A DNA stretch of 64,000 nt from Blastomyces gilchristii SLH14081 (lineage: Eukaryota; Ascomycota; Eurotiomycetes; Onygenales; Ajellomycetaceae): NCBI RefSeq assembly GCF_000003855.2, contig NW_003101677.1, forward strand, positions 1,120,392 to 1,184,391. Direction: 5' to 3'. Shown one piece after another: positions 1-12,225 of this stretch; the stretch's first letter is position 1, and every line of letters starts with the position of its first letter. A program made the position numbers and the translations under genes. The notes beneath the pieces were generated by a model. It made no database searches. It was not told the DNA's origin and was given only the letters and a program-made list of their open reading frames with translations.

Positions 1-1045
1 GATTCCGTGCCCCCATGCGGGTGAGGGTGAGGGTGGGAGGAGGAGGAGGAAGCCTGTTGGCTATAGAGGCTTGGAGGCGGAGAGTGGGCCGACGAGGCCA
101 TGTGGGAGTTCCCGTACGGACGATGTAGGGGGAACTGAGGGGTCGCGGATGTAGAGTGGGCGTGATATGACGGGGAGGTGTCGGGATGGGACACAGACCC
201 GTTTAAGGGCGGGAGAGTGGTATTCATCCTTGGAGAAGGGGGGTGGGCAAAGTGCGGGCTCCGGGCCATGGAGGATGGGGGGTACGCGGGGGGTGTATGA
301 GGAGGGGGTTGGTAGGGGTCATTGTTGGGATAGGAGGACCTGTCTCTCGAAGAAGAGGGAGAGTAGTTTGCGTAGCGAGATTGCTGGGTAGGAGAGTGAA
401 CTGTGTAGGGCGGCCCTCCTGCCATCACGAGCAAGCTTCTTTTTTGTGGCGGAAGCACGCGTTATATAAGAGCGAGCGGGAGGTATGGATCAGATGCGGG
501 TTGAGAGATGGGATGGAACGGCAGTGAGGTAATTATTTTTCTATTGACGAAGAAAATGGGTGGGGGATTTGGGATTAAGGAATAGATGAGATAGCCATGG
601 AGTTTAGGCGTAGGACGGAGAAGGAATGAATAGCTTGACCCAAGAATCCGTGCAAGATGGGGGGCTGTTGGTAAGGACTTGTTAGCCAAAGCCAAACTAG
701 AGGGAGGGAAAAAAAAAACCTTTTTTCTTTTCTTTTTCTTTTTTTCTTTTTTCTTTTTTTTTTTGTATCGCGGGTTGGTATTGGTTAAATTGAAGGCAGA
801 GAGAGAATTTGGGGATGGGGAAAATGGTGGAAGGGAAGAAGAGTAGGATGGAAGAGACAATTCTTTCTACCTGAAGCTGGCGAAAGAAGCGAGTTCTTCT
901 TGTTCTGGCCGTTCAAAAGGACGAGACCAAGGGACGAGAGTTAGTGGATTCGCATGGAGCAGCAGCAAGGTTACAGACAGAGGCGATGATTGGTGGCAAG
1001 GAAGTGGTATACGGTAGACGGTGTGGAGGTTGGAGGTGGAGGAGG

Positions 1046-1076
<31 letters not shown>

Positions 1077-1585
1077 TGGGGATGATGATGATGGATGGGG
1101 ATGGCGAGAGTGAAGAGGATGGAGGATGATGTTGGTGATGTTGGTGATGTTGGTGGTGGTGGTGGTGGTGGATGGCGAGGGCAGCGCCTTCATTATTGTG
1201 GTTTGTTTGGTGGTTGCTGGTAGTTACTGCTGGTGGTGTAGGTGCTGGTGCTGGTGCTGGTGCTGGCGGGCGGCGGGCGGCGGGTGGAAGCAAATCAATC
1301 CCCTGATGCTGCACCCACCGACTTTCTTGCGGCGGGCGGCGGCGGGTGGAAAAAGACCACCAAAAAGACCACCAAAAAGACCAAAAAGAGACCAAAAAGT
1401 CTGTTCTGGGCGATGTGTCAGGCTCCGGCTGTTTGCGGGCTCGCCGGTATTGGCCCGTACGGACAGCCGCCGATACAGGGCCTGGAACTGGCGCCGGCGC
1501 CCGCGGCTACGAAGGTTGGTTACAGGTATGGTATCCGGCTTACCCGTACAGCCCCGTACAAGGCACAATACAACTTCTCCAAAAT
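1..1585. repeat. GC-rich low-complexity region with simple repeats, no supported gene
   Basis: This stretch is rich in G and in short tandem repeats. It has a GAT/GGAT microsatellite at about 1045-1100, GTTGGTGAT units near 1130-1150, GGT runs near 1152-1170, CTGGTG units at about 1240-1265, and about four nine-base units of the type accaaaaag at 1357-1400. Open frames here are translations of these repeats (His-rich on the minus strand, Gly/Val/Met-rich on the plus strand) and carry no recognisable domain. It may be the upstream region of a gene outside the window. Confidence 0.6.
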
Positions 1586-1624
1586 AGGTACCTTTTGTAT
1601 GATTATCCCATATAAAAGGTACCT
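1586..1624. repeat. Near-perfect inverted repeat (hairpin)
   Basis: Two 15-base arms at 1586-1600 and 1610-1624 pair at 14 of 15 positions around a 9-base loop, and each contains GGTACC. The hairpin sits exactly where GC-rich repeats give way to an AT-rich, CpG-poor tract. It could mark the edge of an inserted element, but no target-site duplication was recognised. Confidence 0.6.
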
Positions 1625-2120
1625 GTCAATGCAAATTTTATGAGCAGAACAATAGTAGTAGTAGAGTAGCCTATCAAAGAATTTAAAATCCTAAACCCTT
1701 TTACTAGTAGATTTAAGTTAGTTACTAAGTTACTTAAAATAGTTATGAAATAATAATTTGTTTCTACTACACAACTAAACTTAAAATTTCATCATTACTG
1801 CGTAATGTCCTGTGTTGAAGATATATATATATTTTTTTAATAGGTATCTTTATATGGTGAGCTCATAAATAGTTATAAGTTAAACACTCTCTCACAGTCA
1901 GTAGGATCTAACAAGTTTTGTTGTGATGATGACTCTAGTCTGAATTTAACAACATCATGCTTGCTCTAAGTTAGCCATAATAACTTTGTTCACAGCTTCA
2001 CTTTCATCCTTCATTCTTTAACAACAACACTTCAGAGGAATGGTATTTCTACTTCTGTTTGGGTTTTTTGAGTTTCTCATCTATGACATTCCTCTGAACC
2101 AACTTCAGTACTTACTCCTG
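1625..2120. other. AT-rich, CpG-depleted tract without genes
   Basis: I count only one CpG between about 1640 and 2120, far below expectation for this base composition, and no open frame is supported. In fungi this pattern suggests old repeat DNA in which methylated CpG has decayed. No transposon protein could be recognised. Confidence 0.5.
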
Positions 2121-2129
2121 CTTTTTTGC

Positions 2130-2750
2130 TCGGAGGCTTTGCCTTCAGCGAGACACCTTCGGACCTATCGACTTTTGTCCAAGACTACTCCGTAGATTAG
2201 AGAGATATACGCCGCTCAATCCAAATGACTCGAGAGGTTCTTCAAATTTCTCCCTGAGGACGGGAAATATCAGCTCTCCTCCGAGGATGTGATGCATTGT
2301 GTGACAGATGCCAGTCTACACCAACTTGTTTCGAGCCTCGACACTGATCTTTTACGCCCCATAAAGGTAAGTTAACGGTGCTAAAACTCTCCCTGCTATT
2401 ACTCCTTCCCCTTGTTTTGGCGTGGAGGGCTCGATGGAAGAACTCAACTCTATGGGTTTCAAGTCTATCTCGCGGATCGAACAGAAACGTCTACGGAACC
2501 AGTGTCTTTCAAGGGATGGCCAAATGTGTGTGTGATATCGAAAGCTCACGACGTGGATGCCCATCCATCCCATCCCCTGATTCGTTGTTTTCTCCAATTC
2601 AAAGCGCCCACATTATCCCGTTCTTCCTGGGTAGCTTTTCTAGTGAAGCAGAGCGTCTCAGAACTTCTGCAATATGGTCAAACATATATCGCTACTTCCC
2701 AAGTTTGCGTTCTCGCATGAATTTTACCTTAGAAAATGTTATCGACGAGG

Positions 2751-2753
<3 letters not shown>
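2130..2753 (+). pseudogene. Broken fungal HNH-nuclease-domain gene fragment
   Basis: Several frames together resemble the fungal HNH_2-type endonuclease family. One open stretch (2229-2366) reads FFKFLPEDGKYQLSSED and ends at a GTAAGT donor. A second, after an AG at about 2424, encodes MEELNSMGFKSISRIEQKR and the RDG-x-x-CV motif typical of the HNH start. A third frame (about 2596-2750) encodes SAHIIPFFLGSFSSEAERLR followed by WSNIYRYFPSL, the family's AHIIPF-x-LG block. These pieces lie in different frames, so at least two frameshifts separate them. The match then stops at a 42-base poly-T, and no continuation was found beyond it. There is no start codon and no intact frame, so this is a relic. 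The family name rests on remembered motifs, not on a search. Confidence 0.6.

Positions 2754-2795
<42 letters not shown>
2754..2795. repeat. 42-base poly-T tract
   Basis: An uninterrupted run of T falls just where similarity to the HNH family ends. On the minus strand it is a poly-A, so it could be the tail of a retrotransposed insertion lying to its right. No element body was recognised. Confidence 0.85.
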
Positions 2796-2796
<1 letters not shown>

Positions 2797-5700
2797 GGAT
2801 TTATTTTGCTGCCCACGGTCCCTATATTTTTCTTCTTATCCATCCAAATAACGAGCTCCATCCGGCATAACTGAGAAATGAAGTGTTATATTTTGAAGCC
2901 ATACCCATACAGCTTTCCTGAATACTGCCAAGTATGACTTCAAGCCCAGGGCCAGGTACGTTACAGTTCCTTGTGGAGATAGGGACATGGTATTTTCTCT
3001 TCATTCCACTTCTTCATTTTCTAGCACCTTACATATCTTAAATATTATTCTGGTTATTTATCTCTCTCTGAGAGCGGGCTGATGAACTGACAATTTCTCT
3101 CATCTTTATTCAGATACCTACCAACTTTTGCATTGGCGAAGAACCGCCAGTGGAGTGTCAAAGACGGCTGAGAAATATCCGTCACTTTTTCTCAAAACTT
3201 ACATCAGGGCAGCACTCAGAGATCCTGTGAATTGACTATTTGATTAGCGTTGTCTGGAAACTGCTATTTTGAGTCTTCAACCAGGAGGTGTCTTGCAATA
3301 TTGCTAACATGATTCAGTATCATGACATCAGCTCATCATCTGTTATTGAATGTGCTCTAGTTGATCTGAAGATCAAGCATATTATCTCGTGCGATCACAC
3401 GGTCTCTGTGATGATGTTGCCACTTCTCTGACAAGTATCAAATCAGAGCTGCTGAATATCTAGTTTATGTCACTTCATTATGAAAGCAGAATCTTACATA
3501 TTCTCAAGAATCTAGATGCCATGAAAGCCGGTAGGAGACTTATGGAAATTAACATACAGCATGATGTGCGTGCGCCCTTTAAAAAGAGAATAGTGTTGTG
3601 CCGAGTGCAATTCAGAAGAGCTCAAGCTTCACAGTGTTACATATAATATTACTAGTAAGAGGCTGAATACTAAAGTATCTTGTTATATTGTCAGTTTTCA
3701 GAATTACTGCTCAATCTTCTGTGTCTTCAAATATGATCAGTTCTTCTTAGTTCCCCCGTCAATCTACTCGCCACATCACCAAACTGCCCAATCAAACTTG
3801 CTATGAACTTCACCTTGCGGGTCAAAAAACCACGGGCGTCTAGGGCAGGCGTGGATTTGGTTTGCGTTCAATTTTATTCATAAAATATTCCCCTGTTTTC
3901 ATAGTTTGATTGTTTCTGGGGTTACTTATGAGAAGCTGCCTTGGGTGATGACGATAAGAGGGAGCATGGTACCAGAATAACCAATCTGGTATATTGATCA
4001 TTGACACATTGCCAGGTAGATATGTTGCTTTGCCCTATTCGTAGGGCAATTGGATTGGGTCCATGCCATGGCCTTCCGGGGAGATTTTTTACCACCACCA
4101 CCCCTCCCCCCCCCCACTTCTCAATCCACAGTCTCCATCTTTGCAGAAAGCACGTCCAAGCCTCCTTGAGCCTGTTTCTCTGCCCCCCCATGTGTTCTCG
4201 GGCTATTTAGAGAAACAGCTCAAAGTAGTAGCAGGCCCCAGCCAGCTCTCCCTCGCTTCCCTGGGGTGCGCAGCGCCTGGTATCGTGAGTCACACTCTAA
4301 TTCTTAAGCTGGATAAGCTTCACGTCACCCGCCAGAGGTCCTCTATACTCACATTCACACGGCTGGTCTCATGGCGATGTGTTGATCATATTATTTCACG
4401 GCAAGGAACAATTGTCTCGCATTGAACCAACAACAGCGATGTTGTAACTTGCGATTCAATTTTAGCCCATGTGCTACCCCGATGTGTGGATGGATGTTGG
4501 GGGGGGAAGGGGGACCAAGTGGCTGAGTGTGAATTCTGGCCCCTTGATAAAAACTTGACAGAGGACGCAACCGGGAGTGATTCGTTGGGATAAAGCTGTT
4601 CAACAAAATATCCATATTTCGTGAAAGGGCGGATATGTCTCCACCATTCAGCTATCAATGAGGAATTACACCAGCGAACGGGGCGCAATCCCATTGCGCT
4701 CTGCAGGTCCCTCAGTTCTACGCATGTAGAAGCAATATTAAGCGATAATGACCAAGTCCATCGGCGCCACGGAAAGGTTTCGCTTCCGTAGTATATTTAA
4801 CAGATGTGAATGCGCCTCGATAACATGTTCGGGTTGGCGAGTGAGTATAGCATCGACCCAAAAAAGGAAATGGCAGCATGACGCAGAATGAAAGAATTCA
4901 GACTCATCCTGCCAACCCCTGCGCCCATATCCCATCGTAAGAGCGTTCAGCCAGTTGCATGCAGAGGACATAGGTGCTGAAAGCTGGACGGAGTGGGATC
5001 GAGATCGTCACCAGCTCCGTATATTTGGGCTGGATCTCTGTCGCGTTTCAAAGCGGGAATGTTTTTGCGAGTCCTCAAGGAGCCATTCTGCGCAGCCCAT
5101 TCTATTAAGCCACTTCGCGATTCGGCGGGTAAAGGTTTACTTTTTATCTAGGAAGTGATTTTGTCTGGCAAGCCCCAATGATGGGGTGATTGGCTTTACC
5201 AGTTCGGTTCGGGCTTGTTTGGCCAGCATCACCAAGACTCCACTGTGCAGACTTTTCGTCTCGATTTCAGGTCTGGGAGTTCTCGGTTCCGAGAGAAGAG
5301 GTGCGGCTGTGAATTGTAAACGGCAGTCCTAGCTAGGCCAATACACGTAGAGAGGCAGAAGCTCATAGATATGCCGACATTTTTCGCAAAACCGACGGTG
5401 CTTTTTGACCGCTTGCTTTTCGGCTTTCAGCTTCTGTGATTTCCAGCATCTCGTCTCCTGTTCGGTGTTAGGTCATCGTCGTTCCAAGGCGCGTCATTTC
5501 TGTAAAGATATGCGTTCCGTGGGAGGTCCTAGACATATGGAGTTCCCAAGAAAATAAGGGTAGGCGTCTCTTTCGGTGGTATATGGACATCTCTCATCAT
5601 CCATGCTAGCTGGACCCTTCACCGAGCGCCACTTTTGAGCTTAACCCAGTGGCTGTGCAAGGGAGATATCCGATGAGGATGGCAATCTCCGGTCGTGCAA

Positions 5701-6669
5701 GTATTTTGATGCCTTTAGGCGCCGGCGGTGACGTAGCTGGTTTCAAGAACTTATTGGGAGATATAGCAAGGTCTGATCCACTATTCACCGAACAGCGAAG
5801 GTGGATGGATGGATGTATAGCTCCTTGCTTGCTTCAAGGACCGTGCTTTTGAAGTAACTATTCCAATATGTCAATCAATGCTGTGAATAATCCCGAACTC
5901 CATCGTTGCTGATCATCCCCGCCAACGTCAAGAGAGTAGAAACGGGTGCAATGGAATGGGGCGACACATCTAAGTTTATGCTTAATCGAAGTGCCGAAAC
6001 TTGAGTCTGCATTCAAAGCAAATAACTCTTTCCCCAAGCCTTGAAGTGCCGAGTGGAGGAGCTTTAGCACGCCCGTAAGCGCCCTTCCGATTGGCCATCA
6101 TGAGATATTGGTGTCTTCGCTTAGCCCCAGACAAGCATCAGGTTTGACGGGAGCCGATGCCCAACTCCCCAACGCACCAAGCTAGGGTACCTATTTGGGC
6201 TGCCCCGCAACCATCCGCAACAGCAAGGCAGAGCTGTGAAGATCGATGTTTGGCGCTTGGCTGTGAGAGCGAGCCTGGGAGGACGAGGCCGTGGAGAAAA
6301 CGGTGGAGACAAGGAAAACCACTTTCTCCGCCGCTTCACGGCTCTTTTTGTTCACGAGATTTTTCACGATCGACGGACATAGCAGTTGGCTGGTGGAAGC
6401 CTTTACAGAGGGCTGAGCGGGTGCAGCATCCCAGCCAATTAGTAGCAAGGGTGCGCGCAGTCTTACCCGTTTACCCTGGAGCGAGTTGGCCTGTTTAACA
6501 ACAGCCTTGGGCCAGATGTCTTCCACTTTGACTGTCACTTTTACTGTCACTTTTACCAATAGCCTGGCTTCATCTTGACGGCTCAGGTAGTTAGTTACCT
6601 TCTATACGCTGGATTTTTTGCGAACTTATTCGCAGCATATGAGAACAACAAGGGCTTTCCGAAACCAAA
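2796..6669. other. Gene-poor intergenic region, nothing recognised
   Basis: About 3.9 kb without a supported gene. 3000-3760 is AT-rich. Short open frames, such as 4386-4694 and 4738-4971 on the minus strand and 5649-5852 on the plus strand, show no start context, domain or splice pattern I can defend. A 12-base unit, actgtcactttt, is repeated in tandem near 6530-6555. The last part is the presumed promoter of the P450 gene. Confidence 0.5.
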
Positions 6670-8487
6670 ATGCTGCTTGATACCGAGTTATACTCGTCTA
6701 TACTGAACCCTCTGGGCTTAGCTGGTCTCTTTATTCTGCTACCGACCTTAATTTTCCTATTACCTTCGCTCAAGGCGTCTCGCCTACCGTTAATCAATGG
6801 AAAGAAACCCTTCGAACTCAGGCAAATCCATGCTGGGAGGCGATTTTTGAAGGATGCTCGCTCCTTGATCGAGGAGGGCCTTAGTAAGGTAGGCTGCTCG
6901 TCCAGGGGGCGAAATGATGGTTACGCAGAGATACAGGATTGAATATTTACTCAAATTTTGAACAAATTGATCTAGGCCAGTGCTTTTCGTCTTATGACAG
7001 AGAATGGCCCTAAAACCGTGCTCTCAGCCAACTATGCTGATGAGATTCGCAGCCATCCTTCGCTGAATTTTGGGGCAGCTATCGCGAAGGAGTTTCACGC
7101 CGACATCCCAGGATTTGACACTTTCAAGCAAGGAACAAGAGTTGATGAGATTTTTCAAGATGCCGTCAGGATGAAGCTAACGCATCATCTTGGTGAGTAC
7201 TTTGGACTTTTTTTGTTTCCCTTCTCCCCCTTTTTGACTTGATGGGAGAGTTCCTAATTTGGCTAGGAAATGTCATTGAACCTATATCCGAGGAGATTGG
7301 TATCGTCCTTGAGAGAGATTGGACAAATAATCGTGGTTGGTAGTACCACGCCTTCTATTCCGACATGACATTCCCAACTAATCCACGGGACCCAGACTGG
7401 CATGATATCGCGCTCAAGCAAAATGTCCTCAAATTGGTTGCCCAGATGTCGTCCAGGGTCTTCCTTGGCAAAAGAATATGCCGCAACCCCGACTGGATCC
7501 GAATCACAATTGCCTACACTATTGATTCGTATATAGCTGCGCTGGCTCTCCGCCTATGGCCCGCGACAGTACGTTCGCTGGTTTCCAACTTCATACCCTC
7601 GTGCCGTAAACTCCGACAGGAAATTGAGGAAGCAAGGACTATTATACAGCCAGTGCTGGACGAGAGACGCATGGCCAAGGAGGAGGCCATTCGGGCCGGT
7701 AAAATGCCAGAGCGTTATGTCGATGCGATGGAGTGGCTGGAGGAATCTGCTAAGGGTCGTTATTATGATCCCGTTATAGCACAGTTGTCATTCTCCCACG
7801 CTTCAATCCATACTACATCAGACCTCATCACGCAAACGCTCCTTGATCTCTGTGGGCGCGATGAACTTATTCAAGAAGTCCGTGATGAAATTGTAACCGT
7901 GATGGAGACAGAGGGGTGGAAGAAGTCCACACTTTTCAAACTGAAGCTGATGGACAGCGTATTGAAGGAGACTCAGCGACTGAAGCCGATTGCAGTTGGT
8001 GAGAACATTTGGAATTCTTTACTTTCCCCACCCCTTTTCCATATTACGAAATATCTAACCACCCCTTTCCTTCCCAGCCACAATGAGACGCCTTGCCGAA
8101 GAAGATACGGTCCTGTCTGATAAAACATTCCTGCCAAAGGGGGAACTTATCGTGGTCGCATGTGACAAAATGTGGGATCCAAACATTTACCCAAACCCAA
8201 CCACATATGACCCATACCGATTCCTGAAACTCCGTGAAACGCCTGGCCATGAGACGTCCGCCCAGCTAGTGTCACCCTCTCCAGAACACCTGGGATTCGG
8301 GTTTGGGAAGCACGCCTGTCCTGGTCGGTTCTTCGCGGCCAATGAGGTCAAGATTGCTCTGTGTCATATTCTCTTGAAGTATGATATTAAATTGGCAGAG
8401 GGCTATGAGCCAAGGATCCTACCTAATGGCCTGTCATTAAACTCAGACCATATGGCGAGGATATCCATCAGACGGAGGGAGGAGTAA
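6670..8487 (+). CDS. Cytochrome P450 monooxygenase (microsomal, fungal)
   Basis: Haem-thiolate monooxygenase, likely ER-bound, substrate unknown. Five exons join to 504 aa, normal for the family: 6670-6888, 6976-7192, 7267-7332, 7396-7998 and 8078-8487. A hydrophobic N-terminal anchor spans residues ~8-32. The I-helix region reads [12 protein letters not shown] (Ala/Ser-Thr-Thr), the K-helix ExxR is in LKETQRLKP, and the haem loop [13 protein letters not shown] places the Cys ligand near residue 449. The 63-nt third intron (7333-7395, with an ACTAAT branch-like site) is needed to remove an in-frame TAG and creates [12 protein letters not shown], matching the WHE/D motif seen in relatives. The sequence resembles the fungal CYP68/CYP503-like group used in terpenoid and other secondary metabolism, but no biosynthetic partner lies beside it. 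Exon boundaries are inferred, though all phases agree. Confidence 0.9.
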
Positions 8488-10841
8488 ACTGTTCCCTAGG
8501 TGTTCCCTAGGGTATGAGGTATTTGGCTTTTTCGTTTTATTTCGTCTCAAGTTCATTCGGAACTACGATCAATACGGCAATTTGATTCCTGAAATAAGAT
8601 CAGCAGGGTATTCAATCAAACGCAATCGACTGAGCTAGCTACAGGAAACGTCTTGTGGAGGGTGAACAAACATATTAGGGTCTGCTAGTATGTGATAAAT
8701 TGCTGATGGGGCTCCGTGTTTGGAGTATGGTTCTCTAGGTATGCCGATCAATAGCCAATAACATCTTCGTATACGCTGTAAGTGAATAATGAACGATGTC
8801 CCCTATGCGATCCCTAGAGACGGCGTTATATATATTTATTATTCGTGTGCATAGTAACCGCCTTCCAGCATATATCTATGTATTCCAGTAATCCGTTCCC
8901 TGTAATGGGAAGCTGATCCCTTGGGTGGGAAGATGGAAGATATCGAAGGATCAACTACCTCTAGACGCCACTAGACGCTACACAAGACCAGTGAGCCAAA
9001 CACAAACCACTTTCCTACACTCTCGTTTCCCATTTTCCGGAGATGATGTGCATCGCCTGGGAGAATGTCCCGTTCGACACGCGACGGATCTAATGCGTAT
9101 GGCTTGAGGAGAAAGGCCTCCCCCCTCTCCTCCCCCCAGCATCTTTTCAGCACAATTCCCCGTGAGATTAACGAAGCTATGAATCGCAAGGAGAGAATGA
9201 AAACATTGGTCCTATTACTAGCTTTGATGTTGTGCGGGCTCTGAATGCATGTGGGGAAATCAGGCGTTCACGGACGAGACTCCAAAAGGTCAAAGCAACC
9301 CACATCTTATATTGCTCCTTTTATTAACTGTGATGTGGGAAATAGGATCGCGCCACGATAACTGTTTCTCATGGGCAATTTTGCCAGCGGGGGGGATGTA
9401 TATCGATAGTTATCCGCTGTAACAAATCCACCCTCCGTCGACTGGCGGCGCCGTTATTTGAGAATATAGGATACACACCATGTCTAGAAAGTTACTCGAT
9501 TGATCTGATATAATATCAACTGCATGACTCCCCACTTCCCATCCCAAAAGCACAGTTCTGCGCACGCGCGTTGTTGTGTTTCGATGGATCTACTGGCATG
9601 CTACATAGTACATTTCCATTACGGTCTCACCCTAATATAGTTATCGCTATTTTAGACTTTGGGGCTGCAGAGGATGCGATGATCCGACCATCGAGTTCAC
9701 GCCTTTACGCTTATTTAATTCTGTCAGGCTACGCCGCACACCAAGGGAGTGACTGAGGATGGAATCACCGCTGCTTGATGGACGGGATAGTTCTTATTCT
9801 ATTATTTTGTAGGGATTGCAACCTGAGTAGTGCATGAATCTTGCTTGGTTGAGAAACCTGAGATTTTTTGTGAAATCTATCTTGCTACGGCCCAGAAAGG
9901 ACCCAAAAGAAGTTCCTCAAGATTTGAGAGAGCGATATAAATGTATATATAATCAATTAATAAATATAAGGACATGTGTTTTCAAGCAGAGATCCAAAAA
10001 ATCCGCGCACCAACGATTAACAACAAGAGGGGTTAGTTATACTCTCGCAAATGCAGAAAATTAGTTACCTAAATAGGTAACTAGTTAACTAATGCATAAG
10101 CGCCTTATTGACTCCCTCAAACCCCCGCAATCAAATGCCCGTGGCGTCCACGGGTGGTAGGTAGACTTTCAGGCTTTCCGTCATCACATCAGTTTGATGC
10201 GACCAGGCAAAATTTGAGCAAGTCATGAAACATGCTCCAGAAACCAGATCTAGTCCTCCTCCGTGGGTCCGTCTGATGTAACTCCACCCCACACTAGACA
10301 TATTTATCTTTGTGGATCCGGGATAACCATATCCATATCCATCAATTCATCAATGGAGTATGTATAAGATACGGTTTAACAATATTAAGAATAAAATAGG
10401 AGAGGGGTTATAGCCATAACGAAGGAAGTGAAGCCAGGAACATTTGCCACAATTTGAGCGCGTGATGTACAAGAGTAAAAAATAACACTGTTGATCCAAA
10501 GTACGCATGAATAGGGAGGCGAATATGGAAAGCCGTCCCAAGTTTGTCGATGACATACTATATATCTTAACCGGAGACAGACATATAAGGTCTGGAGATT
10601 CCCTGACGCTCAGCTTCCATTAGTGAACTTGCAAGACCAATTCGTTTTGACAAGCTCCACATAGACCTTTCCTAACATCCCCCTTTAGTTGATATTGCCT
10701 ACTTATATAAAGGTGTGTACACATTTACTTCCAATTTCTCCGGTTCATTCGCTCACTCGATCAGATAGAGCCCATACCTACCTATCCTTACAAAAGCCTT
10801 AACCGCGAAAAGAACCGAAAACAAACCCGACCTAGGAAACC
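8488..10841. other. Intergenic region with a short palindrome and an alcohol dehydrogenase promoter
   Basis: About 2.35 kb with no supported gene between the P450 and the alcohol dehydrogenase. It contains a perfect 10-base inverted repeat (TAGTTACCTA, 2-base spacer) at 10062-10083. The frame at 9834-10064 is basic and AT-rich, without a recognisable domain. Confidence 0.5.
10704..10711 (+). promoter_or_regulatory. Probable TATA box of the alcohol dehydrogenase gene
   Basis: TATATAAA lies 130 bases before the ATG at 10842 and is followed by a pyrimidine-rich leader, a usual arrangement for a strongly expressed fungal gene. No factor site was confirmed. Confidence 0.5.
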
Positions 10842-12225
10842 ATGTCAAAGCCGACTATCCCTACAACCCAATGGGCCCAAGTCGCCGATAAAGTCGGCGG
10901 ACCGTTAGAATACCGAAAAATCCCCGTCCCAAAACCAGGCCACGATGAAGTCCTCGTGAACATAAAATACTCCGGTGTGTGCCACACGGATCTGCACGCG
11001 ATGATGGGCGACTGGCCCTTGCCCGTGAAGATGCCGCTGGTGGGCGGACATGAAGGTGCCGGCGTCGTCGTGGCGCGCGGAGAGCTCGTCACTGGTATAG
11101 AGATCGGTGAGCACGTCGGCGTCAAGTGGCTCAATGGATCATGCCTCTCCTGCGACTTTTGTGAGGGTGCGAATGAGCCGTTGTGTGCAGATGCGATCCT
11201 TTCAGGCTATACGGTTGATGGGACATTCCAGCAGTACTGTCTTGCGAAGTCGGCGCATGTCACCCCAATCCCCAAGGGGGTGAGGCTGGATGCAGTGGCG
11301 CCGATCTTGTGTGCGGGTATCACTGTTTATAAGGGACTAAAAGAGAGCGAAGCCTTGCCAGGACAGGCCGTGGCAATTGTCGGGGCTGGAGGCGGTTTGG
11401 GGTCGCTGGCGCAGCAGTATGCGAAGGCGATGGGGCTGCAGGTTATTGCAATTGATGCAGGAGATGAGAAGAAGGAGTTGTGCGCGAAGCTTGGGGCGAG
11501 GGTGGGTAAAAACTATTTATTTCATTTCTCTACTTCCCCCTCTCCCCTTCCTTTTCCCCACTCCTGGATACCATTCGGAAAACGGGGCGATTAAAAACTA
11601 ACAACCATCTATCATACTTCTTTTGATTGCAGGCATACGTTGATTTCACCAAAACCAAAGACCTCGTCGCGGATGTGAAAGCTGCCTCACCGGATGGGCT
11701 AGGCCCGCACGCCGTGCTCCTCCTCGCTACGGAGGAATTACCCTTCCAGCAAGCGGCAGCGTATGTGCGGTCAAACGGCACCATTGTCGCCATTGGCCTA
11801 CCGGCACATGCGCAGCTCAAGGCACCTGTCTTCGATACAGTAGTGCGCATGATTAAGATCAAGGGTAGTTATGTGGGCAACCGGCTTGATGCGAAGGAGG
11901 CAGTTGATTTCTTCACCAGAGGCTTAATCAATGTTCCGTATAAAGTGGTGCCGTTGTCGGAGTTGTCGACTGTCTTTTCGTTAATGGGTAAGTCTTTTTT
12001 TCTTTTTGGTTTGTATTTTGGTTAACCGTCGTGCTTCTTTTGAAAATACCATTGTAGAGGTGTTTCTTTCCTGCGTATGCCGAAATGGAGGGGGGGTGGT
12101 GGTGGTGGTTGGAGATGAAGCGCGCAAAAGACATTGACGCCGCGAAATGCTAATATATTAAACCCTCCTCTACAGAACAAGGAAAAATCGCTGGTCGCTA
12201 CGTGCTCAAGATGCCAGAGGATTAA
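10842..12225 (+). CDS. Zinc-dependent alcohol dehydrogenase (ADH1-type)
   Basis: Medium-chain NAD-dependent alcohol dehydrogenase interconverting ethanol-type alcohols and aldehydes, probably cytosolic since no targeting peptide is seen. Three exons (10842-11501, 11633-11987, 12176-12225) give 354 aa, the normal length. The catalytic-zinc residues are in CHTDLHA and GGHEGAG. The structural-zinc cysteines are in [15 protein letters not shown]. The Rossmann glycine motif is in [17 protein letters not shown]. The first splice restores LGARAYVDF, and the second leads into the C-terminal [16 protein letters not shown]. The last intron is rather long (188 nt) and AT-rich. The start is the first ATG after a TATA box and leader. 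Substrate preference and the exact ADH paralogue cannot be read from the sequence. Confidence 0.95.

Noticed and set aside
913..1395. 160-codon His-rich open frame on the minus strand
   Set aside because: It is a translation of CAT/ATC, CACCAC and TTTTTGGT repeats; composition follows the repeats and no domain is present.
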